From positions 496,001-560,000 of the forward strand of contig CAWCIP010000014.1 in the NCBI GenBank assembly GCA_963795665.1: 64,000 nt of DNA. The letters are read 5' to 3'. Positions 43,803 through 52,719 of the stretch are shown in pieces. The notes beneath the pieces are model-generated. The model made no database searches, was not told the origin of the DNA, and worked only from the letters and a program-made list of their open reading frames with translations. The DNA is from DASUPK01 sp963795665 (GTDB lineage Bacteria; Actinomycetota; Thermoleophilia; Solirubrobacterales; 70-9). Every line of letters begins with the position of its first letter. Position 1 is the first letter of the stretch. Position numbers and translations under genes: made by a program.

Positions 43803-46631
43803 TCAGCCGCAGCCGGTGTTGTTGCCGCAGCTCGAGCACGTGTAGCACGAGCCCGTGCGCTGCATCATGCCTCCGCACTGGTCGCAGGCCGGGCCGAGCT
43901 CGAGGTCGGCCCCCATCTTGGCCGGGACGACCGGCGGGGTGTCGGTCAGCGCGGCTGTGGCCGGCTTGGACTCCCCGTTTGTCTTCGACTCCGCCTTGGC
44001 CTCGCCATTGGAGGCGCCATTGCTCTCTCCGTTCGAGTGACCGTTCTCACCGGTCGAGGGAGCTCCGGTGTCCTCCATCGGGAAGGCCTGCTGGGCGTCC
44101 TTCCGGGCGCGGACCTCGTCGGTCATGATGCCGAGGCTCTCCAGGTAATCGACGTCATCGATGAAGCGGCTGGCGAGCCAGCGCATGATGTAGTCGGGCA
44201 GCGACTTGGCGAATGGGATCTCCGGGTTGCGCGTGATCCCCTCCGGCTCGAAGCGCATGTAGCTGAACTTCTTCACGTAGTCCTCGAGCGGAACGCCGTA
44301 CTGGAGGCCCATCGAGATCGCGGTGGCGAAGGCGTTCATCAGGCCCTTGATCGTCGAGCCCTCCTTGCCGATGTCGGTGAGGAAGATCTCTCCGACCGAC
44401 CCGTCCGGGTACTTGCCGGCGGTGATGTAGCCCTCGTGCATGCCCACCGAGAACTTGTGGGTGATGGACTCCCGCTCGCGAGGCATCTTGTTGCGCTTCG
44501 GCTTGGCCTCTGCCGGCTCGGACTTCTTCTCGCCGGCGTCCGTCTTCAGCGCCTGGGCGGTCTTGGAGCCGTCGCGGTAGATCGCCAGGGCCTTGAGGCC
44601 CTTCTTCCAGCCGTCCGTGTAGGCGTCGGCGATGTCGGAGACCGTGGCCGACTCCGGCAGGTTGACCGTCTTCGAGATCGCTCCCGAGAGGAACGGCTGG
44701 GCCGCGGCCATCATGTCGATGTGGCCTGTGTGGGAGATGGAGCGCTCGCCGACCGCCACGTCGAAGACCTCGAGGTGCTCGTCCTTGAAGCCGGGCGCCC
44801 CGATGATCGTGTTGTGCTCGTTGATGTAGGCGTCGATCTGCTCGATCTCGGAGCTCGAGTAGCCGAGCGTCTCGAGCGCCAGGTTGACGCAGCCGTTGAC
44901 GATCTTCATCTGCCCGCCGCCGACCAGCTCCTTGAACTTGACCAGCGAGAAGTCCGGCTCGATGCCGGTCGTATCGCAGTCCATCAGGAAGCTGATCGTC
45001 CCGGTGGGGGCGAGGACGGTCGCCTGAGCGTTGCGGTAGCCGTGCTGCTCGCCGAGCGCCACGGCCTCGTCCCATGACTCGCGTGCGGCGTGGAGCAGCG
45101 GCTCCTCGACCAGCTCGTCGTCGATCTCGTAGGCGGCGGACTGGTGCATCCGCATCACCTCGTTGTGCGGCTCGCGATTCACCTCGTAGCCGTCGTACGG
45201 ACCCATGCTGCCGGCGATCTCGGCCGACATCTTGTAGCCGCGGCCCGTCATCAGCGCCGTGATCGAGCCGGCCAGCGCGCGACCCTCATCCGAGTCGTAG
45301 GGCAGGCCGTTCGCCATCAGCAGCGCGCCGAGGTTGGCGTAGCCCAGCCCGAGCTGGCGGAACGCGCGGGCGTTCTGCGTGATCTGCTCGGTCGGGTAGC
45401 TGGAGAAGCCGACCAGGATCTCCTGCGCCAGGAAGACGATGTCGACCGCGTGGGTGAAGTCGTCGACGTCGAAGGTGCCGTCGGCCTTGCGGAACTTCAT
45501 CAGGTTGAGCGAGGCGAGGTTGCAGGCGGAGTCGTCGATGCTCATGTACTCCGAGCAGGGATTGGACGCGGTGATCGGCCCCGTGTTCGGGTCGGTGTGC
45601 CAGCGGTTGATCGTCGAGTCGTACTGGACGCCCGGATCGGCGCACTGCCAGGCGGCATCGGCGATCTGATCCATCAGGTCGCGGGCCTTGACGGTCTTGA
45701 TGGGCGTGCCGTCGGTGCGTGCGGTCAGGTGCCAGTCGTCGTCGTTCGACACGGCCTCCATGAACTCGTCGGTGACCCGGACCGAGTTGTTGGCGTTCTG
45801 GAACTGGACGGAGGAGAACGCGTCCGAGTCGAGCCGCATGTCGAAGTCGGCGGCCTTCAGCGCGGCTGCCTTCTTCTCCTCGTCCGCCTTGCACCAGATG
45901 AACTTCTCGATGTCCGGGTGGTCGACGTCCAGCACGACCATCTTGGCCGCGCGGCGGGTGCCGCCACCCGACTTGATCGCGCCGGCCCAGGAGTCGGCGC
46001 CGCGCATGAAGCTGACCGGGCCGCTGGCGATCCCGCCCTTGGAGAGCGGCTCCATCGAGCCGCGGATCTTGGAGAGGTTGATACCGGAGCCGGAGCCGCC
46101 CTTGAAGATGATCCCCTCCTTGGTGTTCCAGGAGAGGATGGAGTCCATGTCGTCCTCGACGCTGAGGATGAAGCAGGCCGACGCCTGCTCGGAGCCGGGC
46201 TGCTTCCAGCCGACGTTGAACCAGACCGGGCTGTTGAAGGCGGCCTTCTGGTTGACCAGGATCGAGGTGAGCTCGTCCTCGAAGGCGTCGGCGTCCTCGG
46301 CGGTCGCGAAGTAATCGCCCTGGCGCCCGGCCTCGGCGATCCGGCCGGCGACGCGGCTGACCATCTGCTTGACGGAAGTCTCGCGCTCGGGGGAGCCGGG
46401 CCGCCCGCGGAAGTACTTCTGGGCGACGATGTTGGTGGCGTTCTGCGACCAGCTCTTGGGGAACTCGACCCCGCGTTGCTCGAAGGCCGGGCTCTCCGGA
46501 TCGCCGATGATCGCGTCCCGCTCCTCCCACTCGAGCTCGTCGTAGGGGTGCACCCCGGGAGAGGTGAACCTGCGTTCGATGACGAGGCCCTTCTCGGTGG
46601 TGATCGCTGCCTTGGAAGTGGCCCTCGGCAT
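43803..46631 (-). CDS. nrdJ: Adenosylcobalamin-dependent (class II) ribonucleotide reductase
   Basis: The enzyme makes deoxyribonucleotides using a B12-derived radical, independent of oxygen. It has 942 residues. It contains FNSPVWFNVGWKQPGSEQAS, KGGSGSGINLSKIRGSMEPL, NPCSEYMSIDDSACNLASLN with active-site cysteines, and LAPTGTISFLMDCDTTGIEP. A Cys-rich zinc ribbon (CDQCGGMMQRTGSCYTCSSC) ends it, as in the long bacterial NrdJ type. ATG 46631 has AGGAG 7 bases upstream. It follows nrdR and is presumably repressed by it. B12 is also needed by the mutase at 15.9 kb. Confidence 0.96.
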   Translation of the reverse strand: MPRATSKAAITTEKGLVIERRFTSPGVHPYDELEWEERDAIIGDPESPAFEQRGVEFPKSWSQNATNIVAQKYFRGRPGSPERETSVKQMVSRVAGRIAEAGRQGDYFATAEDADAFEDELTSILVNQKAAFNSPVWFNVGWKQPGSEQASACFILSVEDDMDSILSWNTKEGIIFKGGSGSGINLSKIRGSMEPLSKGGIASGPVSFMRGADSWAGAIKSGGGTRRAAKMVVLDVDHPDIEKFIWCKADEEKKAAALKAADFDMRLDSDAFSSVQFQNANNSVRVTDEFMEAVSNDDDWHLTARTDGTPIKTVKARDLMDQIADAAWQCADPGVQYDSTINRWHTDPNTGPITASNPCSEYMSIDDSACNLASLNLMKFRKADGTFDVDDFTHAVDIVFLAQEILVGFSSYPTEQITQNARAFRQLGLGYANLGALLMANGLPYDSDEGRALAGSITALMTGRGYKMSAEIAGSMGPYDGYEVNREPHNEVMRMHQSAAYEIDDELVEEPLLHAARESWDEAVALGEQHGYRNAQATVLAPTGTISFLMDCDTTGIEPDFSLVKFKELVGGGQMKIVNGCVNLALETLGYSSSEIEQIDAYINEHNTIIGAPGFKDEHLEVFDVAVGERSISHTGHIDMMAAAQPFLSGAISKTVNLPESATVSDIADAYTDGWKKGLKALAIYRDGSKTAQALKTDAGEKKSEPAEAKPKRNKMPRERESITHKFSVGMHEGYITAGKYPDGSVGEIFLTDIGKEGSTIKGLMNAFATAISMGLQYGVPLEDYVKKFSYMRFEPEGITRNPEIPFAKSLPDYIMRWLASRFIDDVDYLESLGIMTDEVRARKDAQQAFPMEDTGAPSTGENGHSNGESNGASNGEAKAESKTNGESKPATAALTDTPPVVPAKMGADLELGPACDQCGGMMQRTGSCYTCSSCGNNTGCG

Positions 46632-46731
46632 CAGTTTTCTCCTCTCACTCGGCTTTTGGGGTGAGCACCGCAGCATCCTCCGCGCTTCGGACGGAATCGG
46701 GGTCCGTCTAATTCGTTATTTGCGGGGATTT

Positions 46732-47145
46732 TCACGAGAGCTCCGGTGGGGCCTTCTCCAGAGTTCCCGCAAACTGCAGATAGGCGCCGCGGTCGATCTT
46801 CTCCAGCCCCTCGAGACAGAGCTCGCCGATGCGCGCGGCGCTCAGCTCGCCGCCCGAGTCGCGGACCTGCCGCTCGATCCGCTCGGCGACCGCCTCCAGC
46901 TTCCGTGGGTCGACATCGCGCTTGTGCGAGGCGCGGACGAGCGCGCCGAGGAGCTTCTCCCGATCGAACGGCTGGCGATGGCCATCGCGCTTGACGACGA
47001 CGAGGGCTTCCGGGACGGCTCGCTCGTAGGTGGTGAAGCGATGGCCGCACGACGAGCACTCGCGGCGACGGCGAAGGGCCGATCCGCCGCCGGCCTTGCG
47101 CGTCTCGAGGATGGAGGTGGGGCTCTCACAGCGAGGGCAGTTCAC
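46732..47145 (-). CDS. nrdR: Transcriptional repressor NrdR
   Basis: A 137-residue repressor with an N-terminal zinc ribbon (NCPRCES and CSSCGHRFTTYER) and an ATP-cone domain (VVKRDGHRQPFDREKLLGAL; YLQFAGTLEKAP). It senses ATP/dATP and represses ribonucleotide reductase genes. It is slightly short at the C-terminus for the family. The GTG 47145 start gives the canonical N-terminus. It is cotranscribed with nrdJ, 100 bp downstream, as in other actinobacteria. Confidence 0.93.
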   Translation of the reverse strand: MNCPRCESPTSILETRKAGGGSALRRRRECSSCGHRFTTYERAVPEALVVVKRDGHRQPFDREKLLGALVRASHKRDVDPRKLEAVAERIERQVRDSGGELSAARIGELCLEGLEKIDRGAYLQFAGTLEKAPPELS

Positions 47146-47156
47146 CTGGTTCAGTC

Positions 47157-47213
47157 TAGCGAAGACTAGTGTTCGCAAGCCTCTATCGACGGCTAGCACA
47201 CTAGATCTAGCGC
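47157..47213. promoter_or_regulatory. Two candidate NrdR boxes upstream of nrdR-nrdJ
   Basis: ACACTAGATCTAGCGC at 47198-47213 is a near-perfect 16-bp palindrome (two mismatches from ACACTAGATCTAGTGT), close to the NrdR-box pattern. A weaker copy with one good half, TAGCGAAGACTAGTGT, lies at 47157-47172. The two are 41 bp apart, about four helical turns, as expected for cooperative NrdR binding. Confidence 0.6.
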
Positions 47214-47310
47214 TCACGCAATGGGTGGCCCGTCGGCCAGGGCCCCTGGCCCCCCGTCCGTGGCCGCCACGGATGTGCGGCCGCACGTCCAGGGTTAGGT
47301 TCGGAGGCGG

Positions 47311-48939
47311 ATGCCAACTCGACAACTTCCGGCTGCAGGTCCAGGCCCGGTGTCGGGCCCCGACGTCGCCGGTCCTGAGTTGGCCCCCGCCCGACCGCGG
47401 CCGGCGCCCTCCGATCGGCCCGCCGATCCCCGCCGCTGGGCGATGCTGGCAGTGCTCTGCGTCGCCGTCCTCGTCGTGAACCTCGACAGCACGATCCTGA
47501 ACGTCGCGCTGCCGACGCTCGTGCGTGAGCTGCACGCGACCTCCAGCCAGCTCCAGTGGATCGTCGATGTCTACGCGATGTTCTTCGCCGGGCTCTTGCT
47601 CGTGGGCGGCAGCCTGGCGGATCGGTTCGGCCGCAAGCGGCTCTTCCTGATCGGCTTTGCGGCCTTCGGGCTGGGATCGCTCGGAGCGGCCTTCTCGGGT
47701 ACGGTCGACGGGCTGATCGTCTGGAGGGGAGTCATGGGCGCCGGAGCGGCGCTCACCATCCCGGCAGGCCTGTCGATTCTCGACAACGTCTTCCGCGATC
47801 CCGACGAGCGGGCCCGCGCGATTGGGATCTGGGGGGGATCGATGGGCGTCGGCCTCGCCTTGGGCCCGCTCGCCGGCGGCCTGCTGCTCGCCAGGTTCTG
47901 GTGGGGCTCCGTCTTCTTCGTCAACGTGCCCATCCTGGTCGCCGGCGGCATCGCGGCCATTCGGCTGCTGCCCGAATCGAAGAACCGCCACCCCAGAGCC
48001 CCTGACCCGGGTGGCTCGCTCCTCTCGATCGTCGGCCTCGGGCTGTTGCTCTGGGCGATCATCGAGGCCCCGACCAAAGGTTGGACGTCGCCCGCGGTCG
48101 TCGCGGTGGGCGCCCTCGGGCTCGCGGTGCTCGGTGCCTTCGTGGCGTGGGAGGCTCGCAGCTCGCACCCGATGCTGAACCTCCGCTTCTTCCGCTCCCG
48201 CCGATTCTCGGCGGCGGTGTGCGGGGTCGCGCTCGGCCTCTTCTCGCTGTTCGGCGCCGTCTTCATCCTCACCCAGTTCCTGCAGTTCGACCTCGGCTTC
48301 ACCCCCCTGCAGGCAGGCGTCCGGATCCTGCCGACGGCGGCTCTGCTCGCCGCCACGGCCCCGCTCTCGACTGTGATCGTGAGGCGCGTGGGCAGCAAGC
48401 TGACGGCCTTCGCGGGGCTCGCGGCGATCACGGGCGGCCTCTGGCAGATATCAGCGGCGTCGACTGCGAGCGCGACCTATGCGGACGTCCTGCCGGGAAT
48501 GCTTCTGCTCGGACTCGGGGCTGGGCTGTTGATGCCGACGGCGGCCGACGCGGTCCTGGGGTCCGTCCCGCGCAAGGACGCGGGTGTCGGATCGGCGACG
48601 TACGTCGTCTCGATCCAGGTTGGCGGCGCGCTCGGCGTCGCAGTGATCGGGAGCATGCTTTCGACGCGGTACCAGGATCGACTCACCAGCGTCCTCGCCT
48701 CTCACCACGTTCCGGACGGGGTCCTCCACACGATCACCGGGTCGCTCGGGGGCGCACTCGCTGTCGGCGCAGCGGTCGGCGGCACGACCGGATCGCAGCT
48801 GGCGGAGGCGGCCCGCTCCGCCTTCATGAGCGGCACGCACACCGCGCTTGCCGCCGCAGCGATCGTCGCGGCGGTCGCAGCGCTGATCGTGCTCGCGGCC
48901 CTGCCCGCCTCACCACCCGAAGGCGAGGGCGGGGACTAG
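47311..48939 (+). CDS. DHA2-family MFS transporter
   Basis: A 542-residue exporter with 14 predicted helices. After a Pro-rich N-terminus it reads AMLAVLCVAVLVVNLDSTIL, GSLADRFGRKRLFLIGFA (motif A) and GSMGVGLALGPLAGGLLLAR (motif C). This is the EmrB/QacA drug-antiporter group. The true start may lie further in, because the first 40 residues are low-complexity. Its stop shares CTAG 48936-48939 with the convergent XRE regulator. Confidence 0.88.
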   Translation: MPTRQLPAAGPGPVSGPDVAGPELAPARPRPAPSDRPADPRRWAMLAVLCVAVLVVNLDSTILNVALPTLVRELHATSSQLQWIVDVYAMFFAGLLLVGGSLADRFGRKRLFLIGFAAFGLGSLGAAFSGTVDGLIVWRGVMGAGAALTIPAGLSILDNVFRDPDERARAIGIWGGSMGVGLALGPLAGGLLLARFWWGSVFFVNVPILVAGGIAAIRLLPESKNRHPRAPDPGGSLLSIVGLGLLLWAIIEAPTKGWTSPAVVAVGALGLAVLGAFVAWEARSSHPMLNLRFFRSRRFSAAVCGVALGLFSLFGAVFILTQFLQFDLGFTPLQAGVRILPTAALLAATAPLSTVIVRRVGSKLTAFAGLAAITGGLWQISAASTASATYADVLPGMLLLGLGAGLLMPTAADAVLGSVPRKDAGVGSATYVVSIQVGGALGVAVIGSMLSTRYQDRLTSVLASHHVPDGVLHTITGSLGGALAVGAAVGGTTGSQLAEAARSAFMSGTHTALAAAAIVAAVAALIVLAALPASPPEGEGGD

Positions 48940-49856
48940 CCGCCGTCGGCCAGCAGCTTGGCGAGCTTTTGCGGAGTGTTCGCCTGGGAAGTCGGCGAGT
49001 AGAGAACGAGGCGCTGCTCCGGGCTCTCCTGCGGCCGGAAGACGGCGTGCTCGAAGACCAGTTTGCCCGCTGTCGGATGACGCAGGACCTTGCGCCCGAC
49101 GCCGCTGGTCGCGACCTCGTGGAGGTCCCACCATTCGCGGAACTCCGGGCTGCGCTCCTGCAGTGCCGAGATCAGCTCATCGAAGTCGGGGTCGCCGATG
49201 TACCGGGCAGACTCGCTCCGGAAGCGGGCCACGATGCGGCGGGCTCCCTCCTCCCAGTCCGGATGAAGCTTGCGGCTGGCCGGGTCCGTGAAGAGGCGCC
49301 AGAGCAGGTTCCGCCGCCCCTCCGGCAGCTCGGCCGGGTCGCCGAACACCGCGGCATGCGCCCGGTTCCAGGCCAGTAGGTCGAAGCGGCGGCCGGTCAG
49401 GCAGCTCGGGCCCTCGCCCAGGCTCTCCACCAGCAGCTTGATCGTCGGGTTGACCGTCTCCTTTGGCGCCCGCGCCGGCGTGACCTCCTCGCCCCGGCCG
49501 AGCAGCAGCAGGTGGGCGTGCTCCGCCGGGGTCAGATCCAGCGCGCCGGAGATCGCCTCGAGCACCGACGCCGACGCCCGGACGTCGCGGCCCTGCTCCA
49601 GCCACGTGTACCAGGTGGTGCCCACCCCGGCGAGCTGCGAGACCTCCTCGCGACGGAGGCCGGGAGTCCGCCGTCGGCCGCCACCCGGCAGGCCGACGTC
49701 TTCGGGGCGCAGGGCCTCGCGGCGATTTCGAAGGAAGTCCGCGAGCTCTGCGCGCCGCGGGGCTCCGTCGCCGTTCGCCTTCTCCGTGCTCTTGGGTGGT
49801 GCTTTCGATACCAGGATAAACCCCTCTCTTGTACCTGGATCAATATCGTCGCACAC
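48936..49856 (-). CDS. XRE-family regulator with MmyB-like ligand domain
   Basis: A protein of up to 306 residues. The helix-turn-helix region contains RTPGLRREEVSQLAGVGTTW and LEQGRDVRASASVLEAISGA; the C-terminal domain (AWNRAHAAVFGDPAEL; HPTAGKLVFEHAVFRP) is the MmyB-type ligand-binding fold common in actinobacteria. The start may be GTG 49856 or further in. It diverges from a DHA2 exporter that it probably controls; the ligand is unknown. Confidence 0.9.
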   Translation of the reverse strand: MCDDIDPGTREGFILVSKAPPKSTEKANGDGAPRRAELADFLRNRREALRPEDVGLPGGGRRRTPGLRREEVSQLAGVGTTWYTWLEQGRDVRASASVLEAISGALDLTPAEHAHLLLLGRGEEVTPARAPKETVNPTIKLLVESLGEGPSCLTGRRFDLLAWNRAHAAVFGDPAELPEGRRNLLWRLFTDPASRKLHPDWEEGARRIVARFRSESARYIGDPDFDELISALQERSPEFREWWDLHEVATSGVGRKVLRHPTAGKLVFEHAVFRPQESPEQRLVLYSPTSQANTPQKLAKLLADGG

Positions 49857-49917
49857 TGTCCGTCAGATGGCAAGCGAAGCAGCCAAGACCGATCTCACGG
49901 ACCACAGGGGGCCCTCG

Positions 49918-51386
49918 TTGAATTCACAGATGAACGACGCGCAAGCCCGCCCAAGCCCGCCCATCGCAGCCCCTGGCTGCTGCCGGTGCTCTTCGCACCG
50001 GTCTTCATGGTCCTCCTGGACGTGTTCATCGTGAACGTGACGGCGCCGTCGCTGCGGGCCGATCTCGGAGCAAGCGACTCCGACCTCCAGTGGGTCGTTG
50101 CCGCATACCTGCTCACCTACGCGCTCTCTCTGATCACAGGGGGGCGCCTCGGCGACATCCTCGGCCGCCGCCGGATGTTCAAGCTCGGCATCGCGGGGTT
50201 CACGATCGCCTCGGCCCTCTGCGCGGCCGCGCCGAGCCCGAGCGCCCTGATCGTCGCGCGGCTGCTGCAGGGGTTCGGCGGCGCCGCGATGTGGCCGCAG
50301 GTCCTCTCCATCATCCAGGTCGAGTTCTCGCCGGCCGAGCGGCCAAAGGCTCTCGGCTTCCAGGGCCTGGTCCAGGGACTCGCCGCGATCTCCGGTCAGA
50401 TCGTCGGAGGCGGGCTGATCGCGCTCGACCTGCTCGGGCTCGGTTGGCGCTCGGTCTTCCTGATCAACATCCCCGTCGGGTTGATCGCCCTGCTCTCGGC
50501 CGACAGGCTGATCCCCGAGTCCCGATCGGAGACCGCCCGCAGGCTCGATCTGGTCGGCGTGGCGCTCGCCACGCTCACGCTGAGCCTGGTGATGATCCCG
50601 GCCGTCGAGGGCCGCGAGCTGGGCTGGCCCGTCTGGACGTTCGCCTGCTTCGCCGCGGCGCCGTTGGCCGCGGCGCTCTTCGTCGCCGCGGAGCGGCGGA
50701 TCACGGCCCGCGGCGGCTCCCCGCTTGTCGAGCTCCGCCTGTTCGAGACGCGCGGCTTCCGGATCGGCCTCGTCTCGGCGAGCAGCCTCTACTTCGCGAT
50801 CTCGTTCTTCTTCCTGCTCGGGATCTATCTCCAGGAGGGGCTCGGGTTGAGCCCACTCGAGTCCGGCCTCGCCTTCACGCCGATCGCGGTCGCCTTCGTC
50901 ACCGCCTCCCTGACCGGGCCGCGGCTGGCGGATGGGATTCGCGAGTACCTGCCTCAGATCGGCGCTACCGTCGCGGCCCTCGGCCTGATCACGACGGTCC
51001 TCGCGGTTCAGGCGACCGGGAACGGCTCGGTGTCAGCCTGGCTGCTCCTGGCGATGGTGCCTTTCGGCGCCGGGATGGGCACCGCGATTCCGGCGCTCAT
51101 CCACCTCGTCCTGCGTGCGGTGCCCACCGCGGATGCGGGCGCGGCCTCCGGGACGCTGGTCACCGCACAGCAGCTCGGTAACGCGCTGGGCGTGGCGATC
51201 GTCGGGACCGTCTTCTTCTCCGAGCTCGGCTCCGGGACGAGCGCCGGCTCGTTCGGCGACGCCTTCACCGTCGCCATGGCGATCCAGGCTGCCTTCGCCC
51301 TGACGGCCGCTGCGCTGGTCTCACGGGCGCGCCGGACCTCGACCGAGCGGGCCCCGGCGGGGATGCCCGCCGGCGAGGGCGCCTAG
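49918..51386 (+). CDS. DHA2-family MFS transporter (N-terminal frame broken as sequenced)
   Basis: The exporter reads SPWLLPVLFAPVFMVLLDVF then IVNVTAPSLRADLGASDSDL, GGRLGDILGRRRMFKLGI (motif A) and QLGNALGVAIVGTVFF near the end. The membrane frame has no start codon before its first helix. Starts with context, TTG 49918 (GGGGG six bases upstream) or ATG 49867, are in another frame. The two frames meet at a 10-bp tandem duplication, so a slip there is likely. The divergent XRE gene is probably its regulator. It shares CTAG 51383-51386 with the next gene. Confidence 0.82.
49942..49961. repeat. 10-bp tandem duplication at the exporter N-terminus
   Basis: CAAGCCCGCC occurs twice in tandem. It lies exactly where the reading frame of the DHA2 exporter changes. 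The repeat length of 10 alters frame when copy number changes. Confidence 0.85.
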
Positions 51387-51757
51387 CCGTTCAGGTACTT
51401 CGCGACCGTCCCCTCGGCGAGGGCGGTCTCGCCGAGGCTGGTGGCCTTCAGGCGGGCACCCGGCCCCCCTGGACCCATCTGGATGACGAGACCGGCGTTC
51501 TCGAGCGCCTGGATCGCCTCCCGAGTCGGGTTCCGCAGCTGAGTCAGGTACTTGGTCCCACCCTTGTGGGAGCTCATCAGCCAGCTCATCACCTGCAGGC
51601 TGTTGAGCTCGTGGCCCGGGCGCCCACCGTCCGGGCCGAACGCCGGCATGACCGCCTCGGCCAACTCCGATGCCGGCAGCGCCTGGAGCCGCTCGGCCTC
51701 AGCCTGCGCCGCCGCTTGCTCGGCGGCCTTCTCCTCCTTGTTGCCAAAGAGCGCCAC
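51383..51757 (-). CDS. Conserved hypothetical, winged-helix-like small protein
   Basis: A 124-residue cytosolic protein. An N-terminal Ala/Glu helix (GNKEEKAAEQAAAQAEAERL) is followed by HELNSLQVMSWLMSSHKGG, PTREAIQALENAGLVIQMG and RLKATSLGETALAEGTVAKY. The helix pattern resembles a winged-helix DNA-binding fold, but I cannot name a family. It converges on the DHA2 exporter with a shared CTAG. Confidence 0.65.
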   Translation of the reverse strand: MALFGNKEEKAAEQAAAQAEAERLQALPASELAEAVMPAFGPDGGRPGHELNSLQVMSWLMSSHKGGTKYLTQLRNPTREAIQALENAGLVIQMGPGGPGARLKATSLGETALAEGTVAKYLNG

Positions 51758-51809
51758 GCGCGGGCGAGACTAGCGCCTCGCAAGGAGCTCGGCGACTATC
51801 GTTGGCCGC

Positions 51810-52649
51810 GTGACGGCAGGCGACGAAACGCAGTCCGGCCCCGATCCGCTCGGAGCCGCACGCGATGCAGCCGGCGCCGCCGGCGAGAAGCTCGGCAGCG
51901 CGAGGGCCGGGGCGGGCGAGCGGCTCGGCGCGGCACGCGATGCGGCGGGCAAGCAGGTCGCCGCCGCCCGCGAGACGGCTGCGATGGCGGCCCACGCCGC
52001 GGCTCACAAGCTCTCCCAGAAGCCACGGCTGCGCGGGGTCTCCCATCAATGGGCGTTCTTCGTCTCGCTCGGCGCCGGCGCTGCCCTGATCCTCGCCGCG
52101 AGTGGAACGACGGCCGTGATCGCGATGTCGATCTACGCCTTCTCGCTCTCGGCGATGCTGGGCACCAGCGCGCTCTATCACCGGGTCACCTGGACGCCCG
52201 AGGTCCGGCAGTGGATGCGCCGGCTCGACCACACGATGATCTTCGTCTTCATCGCCGGCACCTACACGCCCTTCGCGCTGCTCGTCATGCACGGGACGCT
52301 GGCGAACGTGATCCTGATCGTCATCTGGGCCACGGCTGCGGCCGGCTTGGTTCTCAATCTCGTCTGGATCACCGCCCCCTACTGGGTCACCTCGGTGATC
52401 TACCTGAGCACCGGCTGGGTGGCGGTCGTCAGCCTGCCGCAGCTCTGGAACGAGATCGGCCCGGTCGGTGTGGGATTGATTGCGCTCGGCGGCGTCCTCT
52501 ATACGGCGGGCGCCGTCGTGTACGCAAAGCGCAAGCCCGATCCGAGGCCGCAGGTGTTCGGCTACCACGAGATCTTCCACGTGCTGGTGATCGCCGCGGC
52601 GGCCGTCCAATACGTGGCCGTCGCCGTCTACGCGCTGCCCGCCGGCTAG
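51810..52649 (+). CDS. Hemolysin III/PAQR-family membrane protein with Ala-rich repeat N-terminus
   Basis: A 279-residue protein. Residues 1-70 are a run of Ala-rich 11-residue-like repeats (LGAARDAAGAAGEKLGSAR; LGAARDAAGKQVAAARETA) predicted as amphipathic helix. The rest is a seven-helix hemolysin III domain with the metal-site motifs SALYHRV, RRLDHTMIFVFIAGTYTPF and FGYHEIFHVLVI. Bacterial members are thought to be membrane hydrolases or homeostasis proteins. The start is GTG 51810. The helical extension is not part of the usual family. Confidence 0.87.
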   Translation: MTAGDETQSGPDPLGAARDAAGAAGEKLGSARAGAGERLGAARDAAGKQVAAARETAAMAAHAAAHKLSQKPRLRGVSHQWAFFVSLGAGAALILAASGTTAVIAMSIYAFSLSAMLGTSALYHRVTWTPEVRQWMRRLDHTMIFVFIAGTYTPFALLVMHGTLANVILIVIWATAAAGLVLNLVWITAPYWVTSVIYLSTGWVAVVSLPQLWNEIGPVGVGLIALGGVLYTAGAVVYAKRKPDPRPQVFGYHEIFHVLVIAAAAVQYVAVAVYALPAG

Positions 52650-52719
52650 GTGTGATCCAAGGCAAGTAACGCTCGCTGGATTTGTGAGACGGTTCGCCAA
52701 TTCGAACGGAGGAGGGGAG

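Noticed and set aside
47146..47310. Cobalamin riboswitch upstream of the B12-dependent reductase operon
   Set aside because: The region is too short and lacks the B12-box sequence; the visible palindromes fit NrdR boxes better.
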